Of a DNA stretch of 64,000 bases, positions 36,329 to 49,300 are shown in pieces; positions within the stretch are counted from its first letter, which is position 1, and each line of letters starts with the position of its first letter. Source of the DNA: Balanoglossus misakiensis (Eukaryota > Hemichordata). The stretch is from the NCBI GenBank assembly GCA_040954595.2, contig CM082596.2:744001-808000 (forward strand), in the 5' to 3' direction. Below the pieces are notes generated by a model. That model did not search any database. It was given only the letters and a program-made list of their open reading frames with translations, and was not told the origin of the DNA. The position numbers and the translations under genes were made by a program.

Positions 36329-39300
36329 TTAATACGGAAAAAAGACATAGTACAATGAAAATGATGCAAATGCCACGAGATATAAGGAGTGACAGCGTGT
36401 ATATGCAGCTTCGTTTGGATCTTGAGTGGGTTGGCCGTTCTCAAATGGGTCGATACTAAAAGTAGAATTTTCCAAGTTGCGGTCACAGATACTCTGGAAC
36501 TGAACATTGCCGGGTAGAGTGTCCATATTGGTGGTTGGATCTGTGTCAATAAAGTCTTCGATCACTTCTCCCAGTGTTGATGTGATCCTCAAGTGGAATG
36601 GTACATTGATTCTGCGCATGTCTGGATCCTTCTTGAAATTGTGGTTCTTGGTTCGCACATATTCCGTCCAATCCCTGGTGTCTCCTTCTTCTGCCGGTTT
36701 TAGAGACATGGATTGCACACCGTGGACGTGACCGATCGGTTTTATAGCCCACCAGTTACCTCCTGTATCGGGAAACTTGAAATTATACCTGTGCAAAATT
36801 AGACAGAATGTACAATTTACGTCCATGATCATAGGTGACCGTGGTCAAAATGCACGTGCAGTGGGATGGGATGGCAGTACATGTTCTTCGGATTTTTTCC
36901 AAGTTAAAATAAAAGCTTAATAAAAGAAACAGTAAACGCAGTCACTTCTTTATAAACTCGGGTTGATTTATTAAAGATACTCACTTTATATTTTCAGTCT
37001 TTTCGCACTCCACAAGTCTCCATGTTATCGTTCGTCTCCCTACTTCCACAGGATAGAGCAAAGCAAATGCATCTAAGCTGAGATCGATGTTATGTTCTGG
37101 ACATTCGGGACAGGAATCTATGACCTTCACTGTGATTTTGACATTGTTTTCGTTGGTGATCTCCACACATTGTCCACAAAGCTGGAAGAAAAGATTACTT
37201 GGTGAGATATCTAGTAACTTTACGGTATGTTCATTATATTCTCTTCCATACACTGCATTTTATAAAGGTGATATGCGCCTCGAAAAACTTAGACCCTTTT
37301 CTCGTATTTTGACCAATACAAGTGCGAGGGTCATTGTGCGTTCGAGACAACGCTTCCAACTGTCTGCCAATCTCAGAGTTAATTCTCCCTGAGGCGCATA
37401 CCACCTTTATTCTGTGCCCCAAGTGTCAGAAGTGCGCGCGTGGAAAATAATTATTGCCACTGGTATTTTGATATAGTAAAATATCAAAACGCCGACAGGC
37501 AGTGTGCTTGCGTCATTGAATCACATCTTCCTTGAAAGCTCATGCAAGGAAAGTGTAAATCGACCTTTTTATATGGCTGCATTCAAATGTCAGTATTTAT
37601 GCCGACACAGAATGAACAAGCGCGTCGAGGAGATGATGGCCTTGCAAGAAAAGGCAACTAGCATGTCAACACATAACAGGTTTCCTCATATCCTTACTGA
37701 AGCTGTATGGAGGATGATTGCATGCATGCATCCACACTCGGAAACAATATTTCCAGCGGCGAGCGCTGTATAGTTTGAAGCAACCTGAGAGTGACTAAGG
37801 TCACGCCTCATCAAACTTTTGATTTCATCCAAGGAAGCGTAACATATTCGGTTATAAACTTTGTTCCAAAGCTCAAAGGGCATATCTAGGACATTTTCTG
37901 TTTGTAAACCACGAGGGAAGATTCTTTCTGTCACCGTGAGTGACTGTAATGCCATTATGTCACTGGTTTATGGGTTTTGTTATCATCAATATGTTCTGAT
38001 AAACGGTCCGTCATAATTCATACTTGAAAGTCAGTTGACAGTCTGTGCCAATCAAAGTATGTTCAATTGCTCTTGAAATGCTACAGCATTCTTTATCTCT
38101 CGGTTGGTTTTGTTCAAAGTGTCTTCTTTGACTAAATAAGGTTGAATGACAGTTGCCTTTCAAGTACTGGGGGATGTCGGGTTTGTTTCCACACTACGAA
38201 GTCACGCCAACAACAATATGGCACTCAAATAATTGAAATGAAGATAATGAATGCGGTTATTGATGTGCTAGCTTTGGAATTGGAAGTTGCCATGACATTA
38301 GCACGATTTGAACGTTTCTTTGAACACGCGATATTCACCCAATACATCAAAATGTCGGGTCAATTATGGTTTGTTTGTTGTGAACTTTTAAAGTGGCGAT
38401 TTTTCGTTCCCTCGAACACCAGTGGGAGCAAATCCCATCTCTCTACAGAATTCAGCTATATCGATCACCATACTTGTCAGTCATGAATCGTAATGTTCCA
38501 ACACCTTCACACAACTTCTGTACATGTTTTTGGCTCAATATACATGTAAACCACATTCCACCAGGATTTCTACAAATTAAGACCCATTACTGCTGCAGTC
38601 GTGGGCTTGAATGGAAACCGATGATGAATTTTAATGCAAGCATTTTTCTTTGTGTGGGACTATTTATCAAGTCCGACAAATACAATCTGCCTCATTGAGT
38701 TTCAAAAAACATCAAATCGCGTTCTGCCTTGCGTTCCACAAGCGATTTACAGCAATAATAAGTCTACTGTTTGCTCTGACCTGATTTGAGGGCGTAATTG
38801 TGATCACGGTTAAAGGAGAAGTTCCCCAGGAGGACTGGGGCAACGGTTACTTTGTTCTTGTGTTCATCGTTGTTGTTATTTTTTTCCTCTGTGAGAGAAG
38901 CGGCTACTCACTGAATCGGAAAGAGAGTGGACCACGAAATTGGGTGAATAAACGACGCGATCCAACTTTGGCCAAAAACTAGTCAACCCGAAGAAATTCT
39001 GGAATTCCACCTGTCCATTTCTGTGCACTTTGCGAATAATGCCAGCCTTCTATGTTCAATTTAAGGCTTACAATTTTAGTGAATGAACTTTATCAAGCAT
39101 TATCGAACGCTTTTGATAAAAGTACATGAATTCAGAGGTACATGGATTCTTACAACAAACCAAAGTGTTCTGATCTATTAACGGTCTATCTTCCATTGAT
39201 GTCTTATTAAAAAGCACACTCTTATTTAGGGCCACTTAAAGACATTTCGTAAAACGACGAAATCCGAAATCCTAAATGCACTTCATTGTCAGTTGATGAA

Positions 39301-40391
39301 GCAAGTTTAAATCAGATTATCTGTTGACAACTTTGAATGTAGTTTCAAATATTTGACGCCGGCGGTCGCCGTGTCAACGAAAAGCACACTTAAATATGCC
39401 AGTTATCTGGCAGCTACGCGACTCAAAACCACAAAGTACATACCAGTAGTCCAGCCCTACATATTGTATTGGTACTCATAACTTGTATCGCGGCTGGTTT
39501 TTAGAATGGAAGTTGTGGCGTGTTGTGAATGTGTTAGACTAGTCTAATCGAATGCTTCTTTCAAATTTTGCAAGCAGCAGATATTAGTTCTGTGTTATGA
39601 AATCGATAATTTAATAGTGACACATATTCAGGTTTGAAGATGAAACGGTCGCCATGGAAGCGAGCCTTGTTTCCGCCATTGCGCATATAGGTTCGAATTT
39701 TAGGAAATGATACACTTAATTCATAAAAAGACGCAATTTCCAAAAACATAATTTGCACTTTACCATTTAAATGTTTAATCAGTTTGAGTTCCAGTATGTA
39801 AACTTTAGTCAGGGTATGGTGAGTCAACACAATCTCGTTTTTTTAAGATTCAGATTCAACTGATAAAATATAAATAGCGGATGTCTATGACTACGTCCGA
39901 TGCAACCTTGGGTTTGTCGATTACAAAGTAATTTACTTTAGAAGGCCCATTGATAATGTTAGCCATGTAATTTAAATGTTACGCGAATGAAAATGTGTAT
40001 CTTTATCGAGGGATAAAGTTTCATCGGACTCTTTTTACCAACACATGATTTAGAAGCTCATGATGCGTCTGGTATAAATAATTTCACCAAAAGCAAAAAG
40101 CAAATATTTTATCATTGACTTGAATTAAATGTCTTCAAATAAAATTACAGAAATTTGCTCTCAACGTACCAGTCTGTCATTCAGATCGATGAGATTCATA
40201 GCAGCCACCGTCAAATCTCCCTCGGTGTCGATCATACATTCTCCGGTACCTTCTGCCGCGACGTGAGCGTGGTCGTAATGGGTGATTTCACCTGTGAACG
40301 GTCCATCTAAAGTTACATCACAGGTACTTGAAGAGTGGACCATGGCCGAGTAGTACGCCAAGCAGAAAACTAATATACGATGAAGAGACAT
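36329..40391 (-). CDS. Expansin-like protein (two-domain, secreted)
   Basis: Three coding exons on minus: 40391-40170, 37181-36985, 36788-36329, 292 residues, introns in phases 0 and 2. A signal peptide (about 1-20) precedes a double-psi beta-barrel D1 domain (about 24-135) and an expansin D2 domain (about 138-235). Expansins loosen cellulose or related polysaccharide networks without hydrolysis. Conserved positions: TGEITHYD (33-40), GQCVEI (77-82), a VKVIDSCPECP strand, Asp107 in NIDLS (the equivalent of Asp82 of bacterial EXLX1), WRLVE (128-132), and the paired Trp152-Trp153 that begins the D2 binding face. D2 continues to a strand resembling LRITSTLGEVIEDFID. After D2 come about 30 hydrophilic residues and a hydrophobic C-terminus (about 275-292), possibly a GPI signal. 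Animal expansin-like proteins are known but little studied; substrate unknown. Confidence 0.85.
37182..40169 (-). other. First intron of the expansin-like gene (3 kb)
   Basis: Donor CTG|GTACGTT, acceptor TTTTCTTCCAG. It carries a MITE-like element (37262-37410). A minus-strand open frame at 37686-37955 has a true ATG and 89 codons. It reads DMPFELWNKVYNRICYASLD in its middle and has a possible donor (TCA|GTAAGGA) near its end. I could not connect that frame to other exons or to a family. Otherwise no structure was seen. Confidence 0.55.
37262..37410. mobile_element. MITE-like element with 20-bp terminal inverted repeats
   Basis: The left end ATAAAGGTGATATGCGCCTC (37262-37281) is matched by the reverse complement of 37391-37410 with one mismatch. 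The 149-bp interior is non-coding. Size, long inverted ends and intronic position suit a miniature inverted-repeat transposable element. The target duplication is unclear (possibly TA), and no second copy was seen in the window. Confidence 0.75.
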
Positions 40392-40764
40392 ATTCAGGTC
40401 GAATTGACTTAAATACTTTGGTAGATGTCAATTATAGGCTTATAATAACGTACGCGGATTTGCAATTATGTGGACCAGTATCGCATGTATGCGCACACTG
40501 GAATATCGAAAGACGATATGACGTCTTCCAGACTGGAGAAAGTCTACTTATGTACTGTCCGCAGCAGGCCACTGACCTTAAATCACAAACGAACTCAGAA
40601 TGAGATCGCCTGTCGTGTACTCCATAGCAACCGTTGCCACATCTTGAAAGTCCAATAGAAAGTGAATAACTGCACATGCAACCCCTGGTGTTACTTTTCA
40701 TCATTGTGAGTTCCTTTCTAACATTTTTTTTTCATTTTATAAACAAACATGCCAATTCAATAGC

Positions 40765-43342
40765 TCATGTCCATTCATCAGAAATTTTATTAAATTTTTG
40801 ACGAAGAGAAAGAGTGCGTTCTGGAAGATTGCTGACGGGCATTTGTAATTCTTTCACGATATTTGCATAACGTTGGTGATATATTTGATAAAATGAAATG
40901 AGCCTTGCTCGAAAGGCTGCCAAAACAATGCTATATAATAGCCTGCTTGGATCAATAGTAAATTCTATGTCGGAAAATGTACCATGAATAAACTAATTGC
41001 ATGGAGTAATTCATGCAAGAGTACAGTGCAAACAGTCGTTTGAAAAATCGAGCAAAATCTGCGGAGACTGAAAATAAACGATTACCTGGTCTTTATCCCC
41101 CAAATGTCGTAAACCATTCATGTTTTCATGTCTCGCCTGGAGTTCCAGACATCTGCAAAGAAGGGAAATTATGTCAAATATAGCACTATTACACCGATGT
41201 TGTGGATGCTTACGTCACTAATACTTGTACTCAGGAATCGAATTGCTTGTGTTGTCACTGACAACCCTCTAGTTTCAGTTGTCATGTGACCATTATACTG
41301 ATGGGATAGTACTATAGTAAGGATGTTGATGATGATGATGGTGATGGTGATGGTGATGATGATGGTGGTTGTGGTGATGGTGATTATGATGATGATGATG
41401 ATGATGTTTTGAGCCATATTGCACATTTCACTCTCATTGTTGTCTCCCGATCTCACAACCATTAAACCACACAAATGGGTGTGGCATTCAAGCTCGCATA
41501 ACATAAACAAGAAAAGCAAATGAACTGTAAAACGCTCTCTACACGACGTACCATTCAATGTTGAACAATTCCAGGGGGACTAATACAGGGGGTGTTACTC
41601 TCAGAGTCGTAGATTTGGGGTTGGGTGGGGTGGTGTGGGACAACCTTATGATCAAAGGAAACAAGGACTAAAACCGCCAACTGTTCTACCCAAATATTGC
41701 TAGAAAAGTAGACCCGATAGGACCTACCATAATAGCTTCCTTAAAGGGGTACCCCCTGTGTGACCAATTATCCCCAGCGATGTATACCGACCACTTAGCC
41801 TCTTTTATCAGCAACTGTTTTGATTTGGGGCAAATGGGGCCACTGCAGTCACGAATTGCCTGCTTGCAGTGTAAACATCTCGCTATTTAGGTTGTATCGA
41901 AATTCACAATGGCCTTTGTCCTGAAAATACTCACTGAAACCGTATTCTTCTTTGAGTCTACATACTCATTCTCAAATTTACTGAAGACACTTGCTGTAAA
42001 ACCTAAAGTACATTGAAACACCTTGGGCTCTGAACTCACAAGTCGCCCAAAATCTTTAGTGCAAAACAAAAAAAGATTGCATCCATTATCATGATATGTT
42101 TGGAGAAAAGGGTGTAACGTTCTGTCGTCTTTCGTCGACATTTCCAAATTTTCCAAGTTTTTTGCTGTCACCATAAACCGAACGTACAGTATGCACTGCA
42201 ACTCCAACCGCGCATCCGGGCAATTTTAATTGGCCATAACAATGCTCTATTGTTATCAAATGCCAATCTCTTGCCAATAAATGGAAGTGCAATTTGTTCC
42301 GAACAACGAGAGTAAGAGAACACGAACAAAGAAACAGCGGCTGGAAATCCAGAGAACGGTGAACCTGTGGAGAAGTGACCTCGATCAAGGTGTTCAAGCA
42401 GCGTTTGAAGTGATTTACCCTTCACCTCTATCGACCACTCCACGCGGTTCTTGCACAGTCGAACAAAGCATTCACACGGCGACCAGCAGAATGATGGACT
42501 GTTAAAACTACAAAGACGAATTGACAGAGAGAGAAAATATAAGAAAAGGGTATACCGAGGACCTCTAACGGGCAATGGTTAATTGGTCTTTCTATTTGTC
42601 ATAGCTAATAAAAACAAAACCCATTGTCATGTTGGAAACAATGAAAAGAGTTTCCCGTTTACAAATAATCATTACTAACAATTATTTTCTGACTAAACAC
42701 TGCAGGCTATTTTGCGTTTGTAAATGATCTGTTTGTTTGACTTGAGTTCTCAATAATTGTATGACCGGTATGCTAGTTTACAGACTACACTATTGTTAGG
42801 ATAAAGAAAATGTCCACCACACAGCGACTGTCTTAAGGCGTGGTCAAATTCTCACGGGAAGGGGAAAAAAGATTTTGCAACACTATTTCACATTGTCACA
42901 ACTAATGCGCAAATTGAAGGCATACAATTTACCCAAGAAAGGTGTTCTTTCTTATCTTCATCACTGGCGGTCTTGTTTCGTATAACGATTGTTGACAAAG
43001 TTTTTAAGATGAACAACGCCCAGTTAAATGGATGAGGTCATTAACACACTGTGTTACAAGCAGTTGTTACAAACCTTGTTATTTCGTGTCTCGTGTCAAT
43101 GTCCTACCTGCGAAATGCTCAAATATGAATTTTAACTGTCAATCAGCACCCACACAAAATAATAAATGTGCCGTGGACGAGCTGATGTAATGAGAGCAAT
43201 CGGTTACCATGGAAATAATCATGGGAGGAAATGATTACCTGGTGAGCAGTGGCAAGCTGGGATCACTCAGGAACAGCTCAAGTTTCATAATCCTGGACAG
43301 TTCGTGCTCAATGTGACTAAGACCCCAACTGTTGCGTCTCAT
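40765..43342 (-). CDS. Probable small gene of unknown family, three exons
   Basis: Candidate coding exons on minus: 43342-43239, 41152-41086, 40992-40765, joining in phases 2 and 0 to 132 residues. The middle exon has an excellent acceptor (CCCTTCTTTGCAG), and both donors are CAG|GTAATC. The last exon's acceptor (CCATGCAATTAG) is weak. The protein has no signal peptide and looks largely helical: IEHELSRIMKLELFL, then CLELQARHENMNGL, then a long helix RLLYSIVLAAFRARLISFYQ continuing through IYHQRYANIVKELQ, ending KFNKISDEWT. I recognise no family. Start at the ATG at 43342 is uncertain. A possible alternative exon at 41980-41935 (acceptor GTGTCTTCAG, donor TCA|GTGAGT) would replace the middle exon in frame. 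It lies just upstream of the expansin-like gene on the same strand. Confidence 0.4.
41322..41406. repeat. (GAT)n-rich microsatellite
   Basis: Imperfect GAT/GGT trinucleotide tract inside the first intron of the probable unknown gene. It gives rise to a spurious minus-strand frame rich in Ile and Thr. Confidence 0.95.
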
Positions 43343-46300
43343 ACCACGACAAAGTAAAAATGCGAGTAAACATCAGGGTTCGTGTATGAAAAGTATTATG
43401 AAAGTAGGCTTCCTCTGTTTGTAAGATTCCTCTTTCATTGCAAGGATTTTGATGCAGCCATTTAGATACACAGGAGACAAACAGAACAATGCCAAGTCTT
43501 CCTTCTGTCAGATGGAGTTGTACTCCCTAAGTCAACTTCTATACTTAGTTAATTTTTACAAGGTTAGAAAACACCGGGTCCCTTTGAATGATGAAGGACA
43601 TCTTTTAGACATCGCGATAGCGGACGGGCGTGTCAGACCCACGTCACGCATGTGAGCACAGGAAGAAAGATGAAAGACGTGCCGTGAAGCATCTTGTAAT
43701 GAACGCTGCTTGCAGTCCTTTAAAATGACAACCAAAGAACCGTACAAAGTTATGATTGACGTTAACCGCCGTGTCTTTATCGGAAATTCTTTATTTGAAG
43801 CCGCGCACCACCCCATCCCACCCCTACACTATGCTAAATCACTTTGACGTGGGTTAATGTAGACAAAATTTCTTTAAATTGTACACCTTTAAAGTGTAGT
43901 ACTAAAAAGAAACTGGGTGAATCTAGCTCTGTTCAAATTAAAAGGGAGCCCTCTTGAGGATGAGTGGGCGGACGCTAACTGATGCACAGCCATCAGAGGG
44001 CAGTATATGTTCGTTTTACTTGTGTGACAAATCTCAGGAAAATATTTAGATATTCCTGTGTATATTTGCATGGGTGTACATACTATCTATCTATCTATCT
44101 ATCTGTCTGTCTACTATCTATCGTTCGATCGATTGATCAATTGATCTATGACACGGAGGTGGCCATATGATATTTGAGTGAAAGTGTGACATATCTTCAT
44201 TGTTTATCTCGATGCAATCCCAGACTAGTGGCCAATAACACTTTGCCCCGGCCCCCAGTCAGTACATCTACATGAACCGATTTTAATTTAAAAGTAAGGT
44301 GTATTTTATGAGACAAGACAAGACAATATAGAATGGGACTTCTGCTTTGGCAATCATTATCAGTGCAAACATAGATCAGATACTAGTCCCTTTTTCAATG
44401 GCCATTTCCACAATCCAATTTTTTTTAATCTTATAACATTCAGTCATGATCGCTATTTAATTCGTCTGTATAGATATAGGAAACGGGTGACGGGTGATTC
44501 ATTGCATCAACCCTAAACGTTCTCATGTCGTCGTGTACAGCTGCGATTTCCAGGGATTATGCCATTAGTCCAGGATTTTATTTGATTTGCTTGATGTGGT
44601 TCGTGAGGATCGCCTTATTCTTGACAACTGTTCTGACCTGATGTGTCCTCGCTCTTTTTCATCCGCGCCGAATCCCTCTTATTTCTCAATTTCCGATCTA
44701 ATGTAGGAGCAGCTGTACTCTAAAGGCTAATATGACGGATAGCTTTATTAATCATCACGATATTGAAAATTGTCATGTATGACAATCACAAAGCTGGTCT
44801 GGTTGTCTGGTCGGGTGAAATGGAAACTCATGTATATATGTATGCATCTATAGTTTTCCTAACTATGAGTATTCTTGGGTTTTCCTTTTATAGATTGTTG
44901 ATTTTGAGATGCCTTCTAAACAGCATACGGCTTCTTCTTACCCGTACCTAACTCATGATTCTGTATAGGGTCATCGGGGTGCAGAATACCTTAAAGTTTG
45001 TAATGTGGGCGTACATATTAAATGTATAAAACATCCTCGCGGGTAACCCAAGCATTACTCAATTATCATTGGAATCATCATAAAAGAAATCATTTTCTTC
45101 AATGCCTTCAGATACTTAGTGGGTGGTACATGGGGATCAGAGAACGTTTTTGCAGTAATTACTATCAGGGAGAAAATTGCATGTATACCGGCAATGGTAT
45201 ACCTTAATGGTTGACAATTAGCCTATAATCTGCCTATAGTGTGTCTCAAGATTCAGACATGTTCACAGATTGAAATTTATAATACAATCATGAGTATTTC
45301 CCCTGAGAGGTGAATCATGTAATCCATTCTCAAGACTTGTTAAAATGGTATCGCTACAGAAAAAATTATGTGCTCACATAAAATGTATCTTTAAGTGTCA
45401 AATGACTGTAACTGAACAGATCTGGGTGTTGCAATGAAACACAGGGCAAAGACGACTATGTTAGATATGATTTGTTTCTTTGAAATGGAAAATATTAATT
45501 GATTTGAGATGTTATGTATCGACCTCTCATCAGGAGATAAGTTTGAAATCCTACTTTAGTGAAAACTTCAGCTGAAGAAAGCTGTTTTGCACATTTGGTT
45601 TATTTTCAGTGTCAAACATCTCCCCATGTCTTGAAATTTATCTGAGTCATTTTCATCTCATTTCAAAATGTATGGACCAGCATAAATATTATGTGAAACT
45701 TGGCAGATATATTAATCCACCACTTTCTCGTTTATTCTTTCCGTGCATATGCTGCGAGATACAAAGAAAATTACTTAATCGCCCGTAATGGTCAACCCTA
45801 AAACTTTGTCAGAGATAGAAGACGCCAGAATGACTCAGTGTCCCTGATAACATCAAAAACATAAACTGAAATCGTATTTGCCGGTCGGAGAATAAAATCA
45901 GATTGCAAGAAAGCCGGATACCATAAAAAAGTTCCTTTGAAACCAAAGTTGAGAGGTATCAGCTGGACAATTTTGTTAGGTACTTGAGTTTAATTTCTTA
46001 TAGTGGTAGTTTTTTCAAGAACAGAACAACTATCGCGGATTGAATCATCCGGTTCAGGCAAATAAGCTGCACCTACCTTCCATGTTTTTTTTGAGAAATC
46101 GTTACGTTTGTGACCAATAAACTTTTCCACTGTCCTCTTCAAACTCGAAATCAACATTAAAACGTTTAAGTGTTGCAATAAACTGTTAAACGCTCGTAAA
46201 ATGAGTTTCCATGGCGATTGTTCAGAATTAGCATTCTGAGAACTCAATCCTTAGGGAATTATGTCTTAAGAAACTCTGTTTTATTGACGTTGCTTTCCAG

Positions 46301-49300
46301 TAATAACTAATTGGGGGAAAAAAACAAGTACCAGAAGTGTTCTCTGAAAACTTTACCATAGAAGTGTGATTTGAACGGTTAAAATTTCCATGCCAAATTG
46401 AAACGCAGGTGTTGAGATTCCAGGTGTAATTTTTTATATTACTTATTTTCTCTCCTATCGATTTGTTACAACGTGTTAGTTGGATTATCCTGTTCATTTT
46501 ATTTATCAAATAAACTTTGATACTCTGAAAGCGGTGGACTTTTCAGAATTAGGATGCCGTAAAAGTAGGTAATATGGCATAAGTTGAAATTAGTAAAGCC
46601 TTTCTCCAACAAAATCACAACCGTTTTAACCGTTACTTGCTCACCTATGTGAAAGTGTAGTGACTGTTAAAAACCATAGTGAAATGTCCGTTTGTGAGTT
46701 TTCTGTATCAAAACAGTGAAAAAAGTTTCCCTGTCCCCTCACAACACAGCTACAAAATGAAGCTTGGTTATACCCAAACACTTTGCATTGGTGAAAATAT
46801 TTCTAGACTACATGCACTCTCTGCATGCTGTCTCAATTGGTGGTTTTGCATGGGATTTAACTTGCAAGACGATGAAATAAAGTTCCCACAGTTGCCGGAA
46901 ATACTTAAAAGCCTTTAAACACTTTAGCATGATGTCACGCGCGGCCCAGGAAATATAACACCTAAAACATGTTGTTCACGGAAATCAGGGCGCCACCAGG
47001 AGATATAGTCTAATAGGTGGCCACAATCTAACCACTTTAGTATGTTGGTATTGTATGCAAGTTACACATCACCGTAGAAATCTCGCAATCACTGAGAAAT
47101 CCGCTTTCGATCGGATTAAAGGTTTGAATGAGCCAGACGTAATTCGAAACAACCGTTTAAAATATTGAACAATCCCGCAAAGTAAAGCCAGGGAAACTCA
47201 ATGAGCCTCTTTGAAGCAGGGTTGTGAATTTCTGAAAGCGTACAAATTCCCAGGAGTTCCAGGTGTAAATTGAAATTCCAAGATGCAGAGGATGAGTTGC
47301 TCGTGTCAGCTTCATCGAAAAAGGATGAGTAATCAAGACAAACAAGATTATTATGGAATGAGTCTGTCATGTTTTGAGTTTTGAAAAAACTGCATAATTA
47401 CCAGCAAGTGCACTGCAAACAAAGATAAATTGTCAACAGGAGTGTCCTATTCTTTTTCTGTTGGGTATAGTATAACTTCAGAAATTCATCCATTCAATTA
47501 TTTGGCTCCATACAGGCTTGTCCTGTAGGGTCCAGCCAATCCTAAATGTTTAGTCTATAAATATTTCAGTGGTAAAAACATGCACCAGTTCTTTCTGATC
47601 ATGAATCATGCAGCAACAAGTCTGACACACATTTCAAGTAAACATTTCATTCTGACTCAATAGTTGCTGGCTCTAATACACTGAGTGTTAAATAAAGGCA
47701 ACATGTCAGTATATTATAGCATCTGCATTTCCCAGGGCCTGAGTTCACTGATGTGATTCAAACGTAACAGTTGTAAAGCTGGACGTCATAGCCATCACTT
47801 TGTAGATTTCCTAGCAATATAACACAGCCAATCTTATCTGAATCTGAACCAATTTACTCTTTCTGGATCTGAGGCCTTCAATTTAAGAGATGCACGACTG
47901 TTAAGATGCCAATCAAACCAATTCTGTTTGTCCTCAGAATTGAAAACAAACAATCTGGCAGAATATATAATTCTCAAAAGAGACACTTTATTGCCGGCGA
48001 TTGTGAGATCTGCTTTGGCAACCGTTTTAGTTTGTAAGACGAATGTCCACTCTGTCAGTAGATTTAATCAATGTATTTCAGATTGCCTTGAATGCTGTCT
48101 GAATTGCATGCATCCACACCAGTAAAAGACAGCACTGTTTTTATTGATAGAAATGAAACAACATTTGAGACAAACTTGCTCTCTCCCAGACTCATTGCAT
48201 TTTCGCTCACACTTGCACGACCTGTACAATTGTGTTACCATGCCCCGTCCCCTATTTGCATCCATATTCAGACAAATCTCCACAGGTTTTCCCAGGGCAG
48301 GCAAAATAATGCAGTGCAGCACACTCTTGCTGTTTAAATCACCAGTGCGGGTGTAATGCGGGATGTTATAAGTTGACACCTAAATCCGATATCCACAAAT
48401 GAATCCGGTTTTGTAGTTAGGCGCCAAGGCTGGGAATTGCAAAAAAGCAACGAGATACACGAATTACCACTCACATGTAATCGTCAAGATCAATTGCAGA
48501 ATTTAGTCAGCGCTGTTAGGACAGATTTGAGAATTATTGCCATGGTCCTCTGTGGTTTCTGTGTTCAAGGAATTTCTCTCGGGGGCACGTCATTAGTCGC
48601 CTTGATCAATACAAGGTTCCACATGAAAAATGAGCTGTGATCTCTTCGAGTCATTTGGAAGAAAATGTGCACTGCTAGGGATGGACAAAACAGTACCTAC
48701 TTAAAAGTGCAGCATCCTTGATTAGATGCTCCAGAACTATTCTATATGTAGGAGGCAATTCAGATGGGGAAACTATCAACCTTGTGTCAGATAATACCCG
48801 TCATACAAGTCCATTAATCACTGCGAGTGTGAAACTCATTCACTTCAAAGTAATTCCAAATGTGGGGAGATTATGGTACTGTCGCAGAGCAGGTGACAAA
48901 TTTGCACCAAGCGTTGCTATAGGCCTGAAAAATACTCTTACATTAAGTGACCCTTGCTTTGTGCCTTCAGAAAGAAAGCATATGTATGAATTAACTTTGT
49001 ATCTATACGTGTGTAGCTTCTTGCTTTTCCATAAAATAAGTGACAGGACAATTAGTAATCTTCATCGATTTAACCCAGCTAGTACTCTCGTCAGAGCCGT
49101 CTAATGAAACATCTCACTGTTTTGTGGTCTCTGCAGGGCTGATATACACTTTAGAAAAATAACCACTGGTGTTTGCATGTAGCTTCAAATTGTTGTTTTG
49201 TGTCAAGTGTTCCTAATTCAAAGCTTTGCGACTGACACAGGGCACCTGTCTACTATGATTATGGATGAGCCTTCGTACTGTGTACAACCTTGATCACTTC

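Noticed and set aside
37686-37955. 89-codon minus frame in the expansin intron, suggestive of an F-box
   Set aside because: The LPxEL-type start is too weak to call an F-box, and no partner exons were found. Direct splicing of expansin exon 1 to 2 gives a coherent fold without it.
41169-41558. 129-codon minus frame with long Ile/Thr runs
   Set aside because: Caused by the GAT microsatellite; no splice or homology support.
41569-41760. Possible transposon with ACAGGGGGT inverted ends
   Set aside because: Only 9-10 matching bases at the ends and no clear target duplication.
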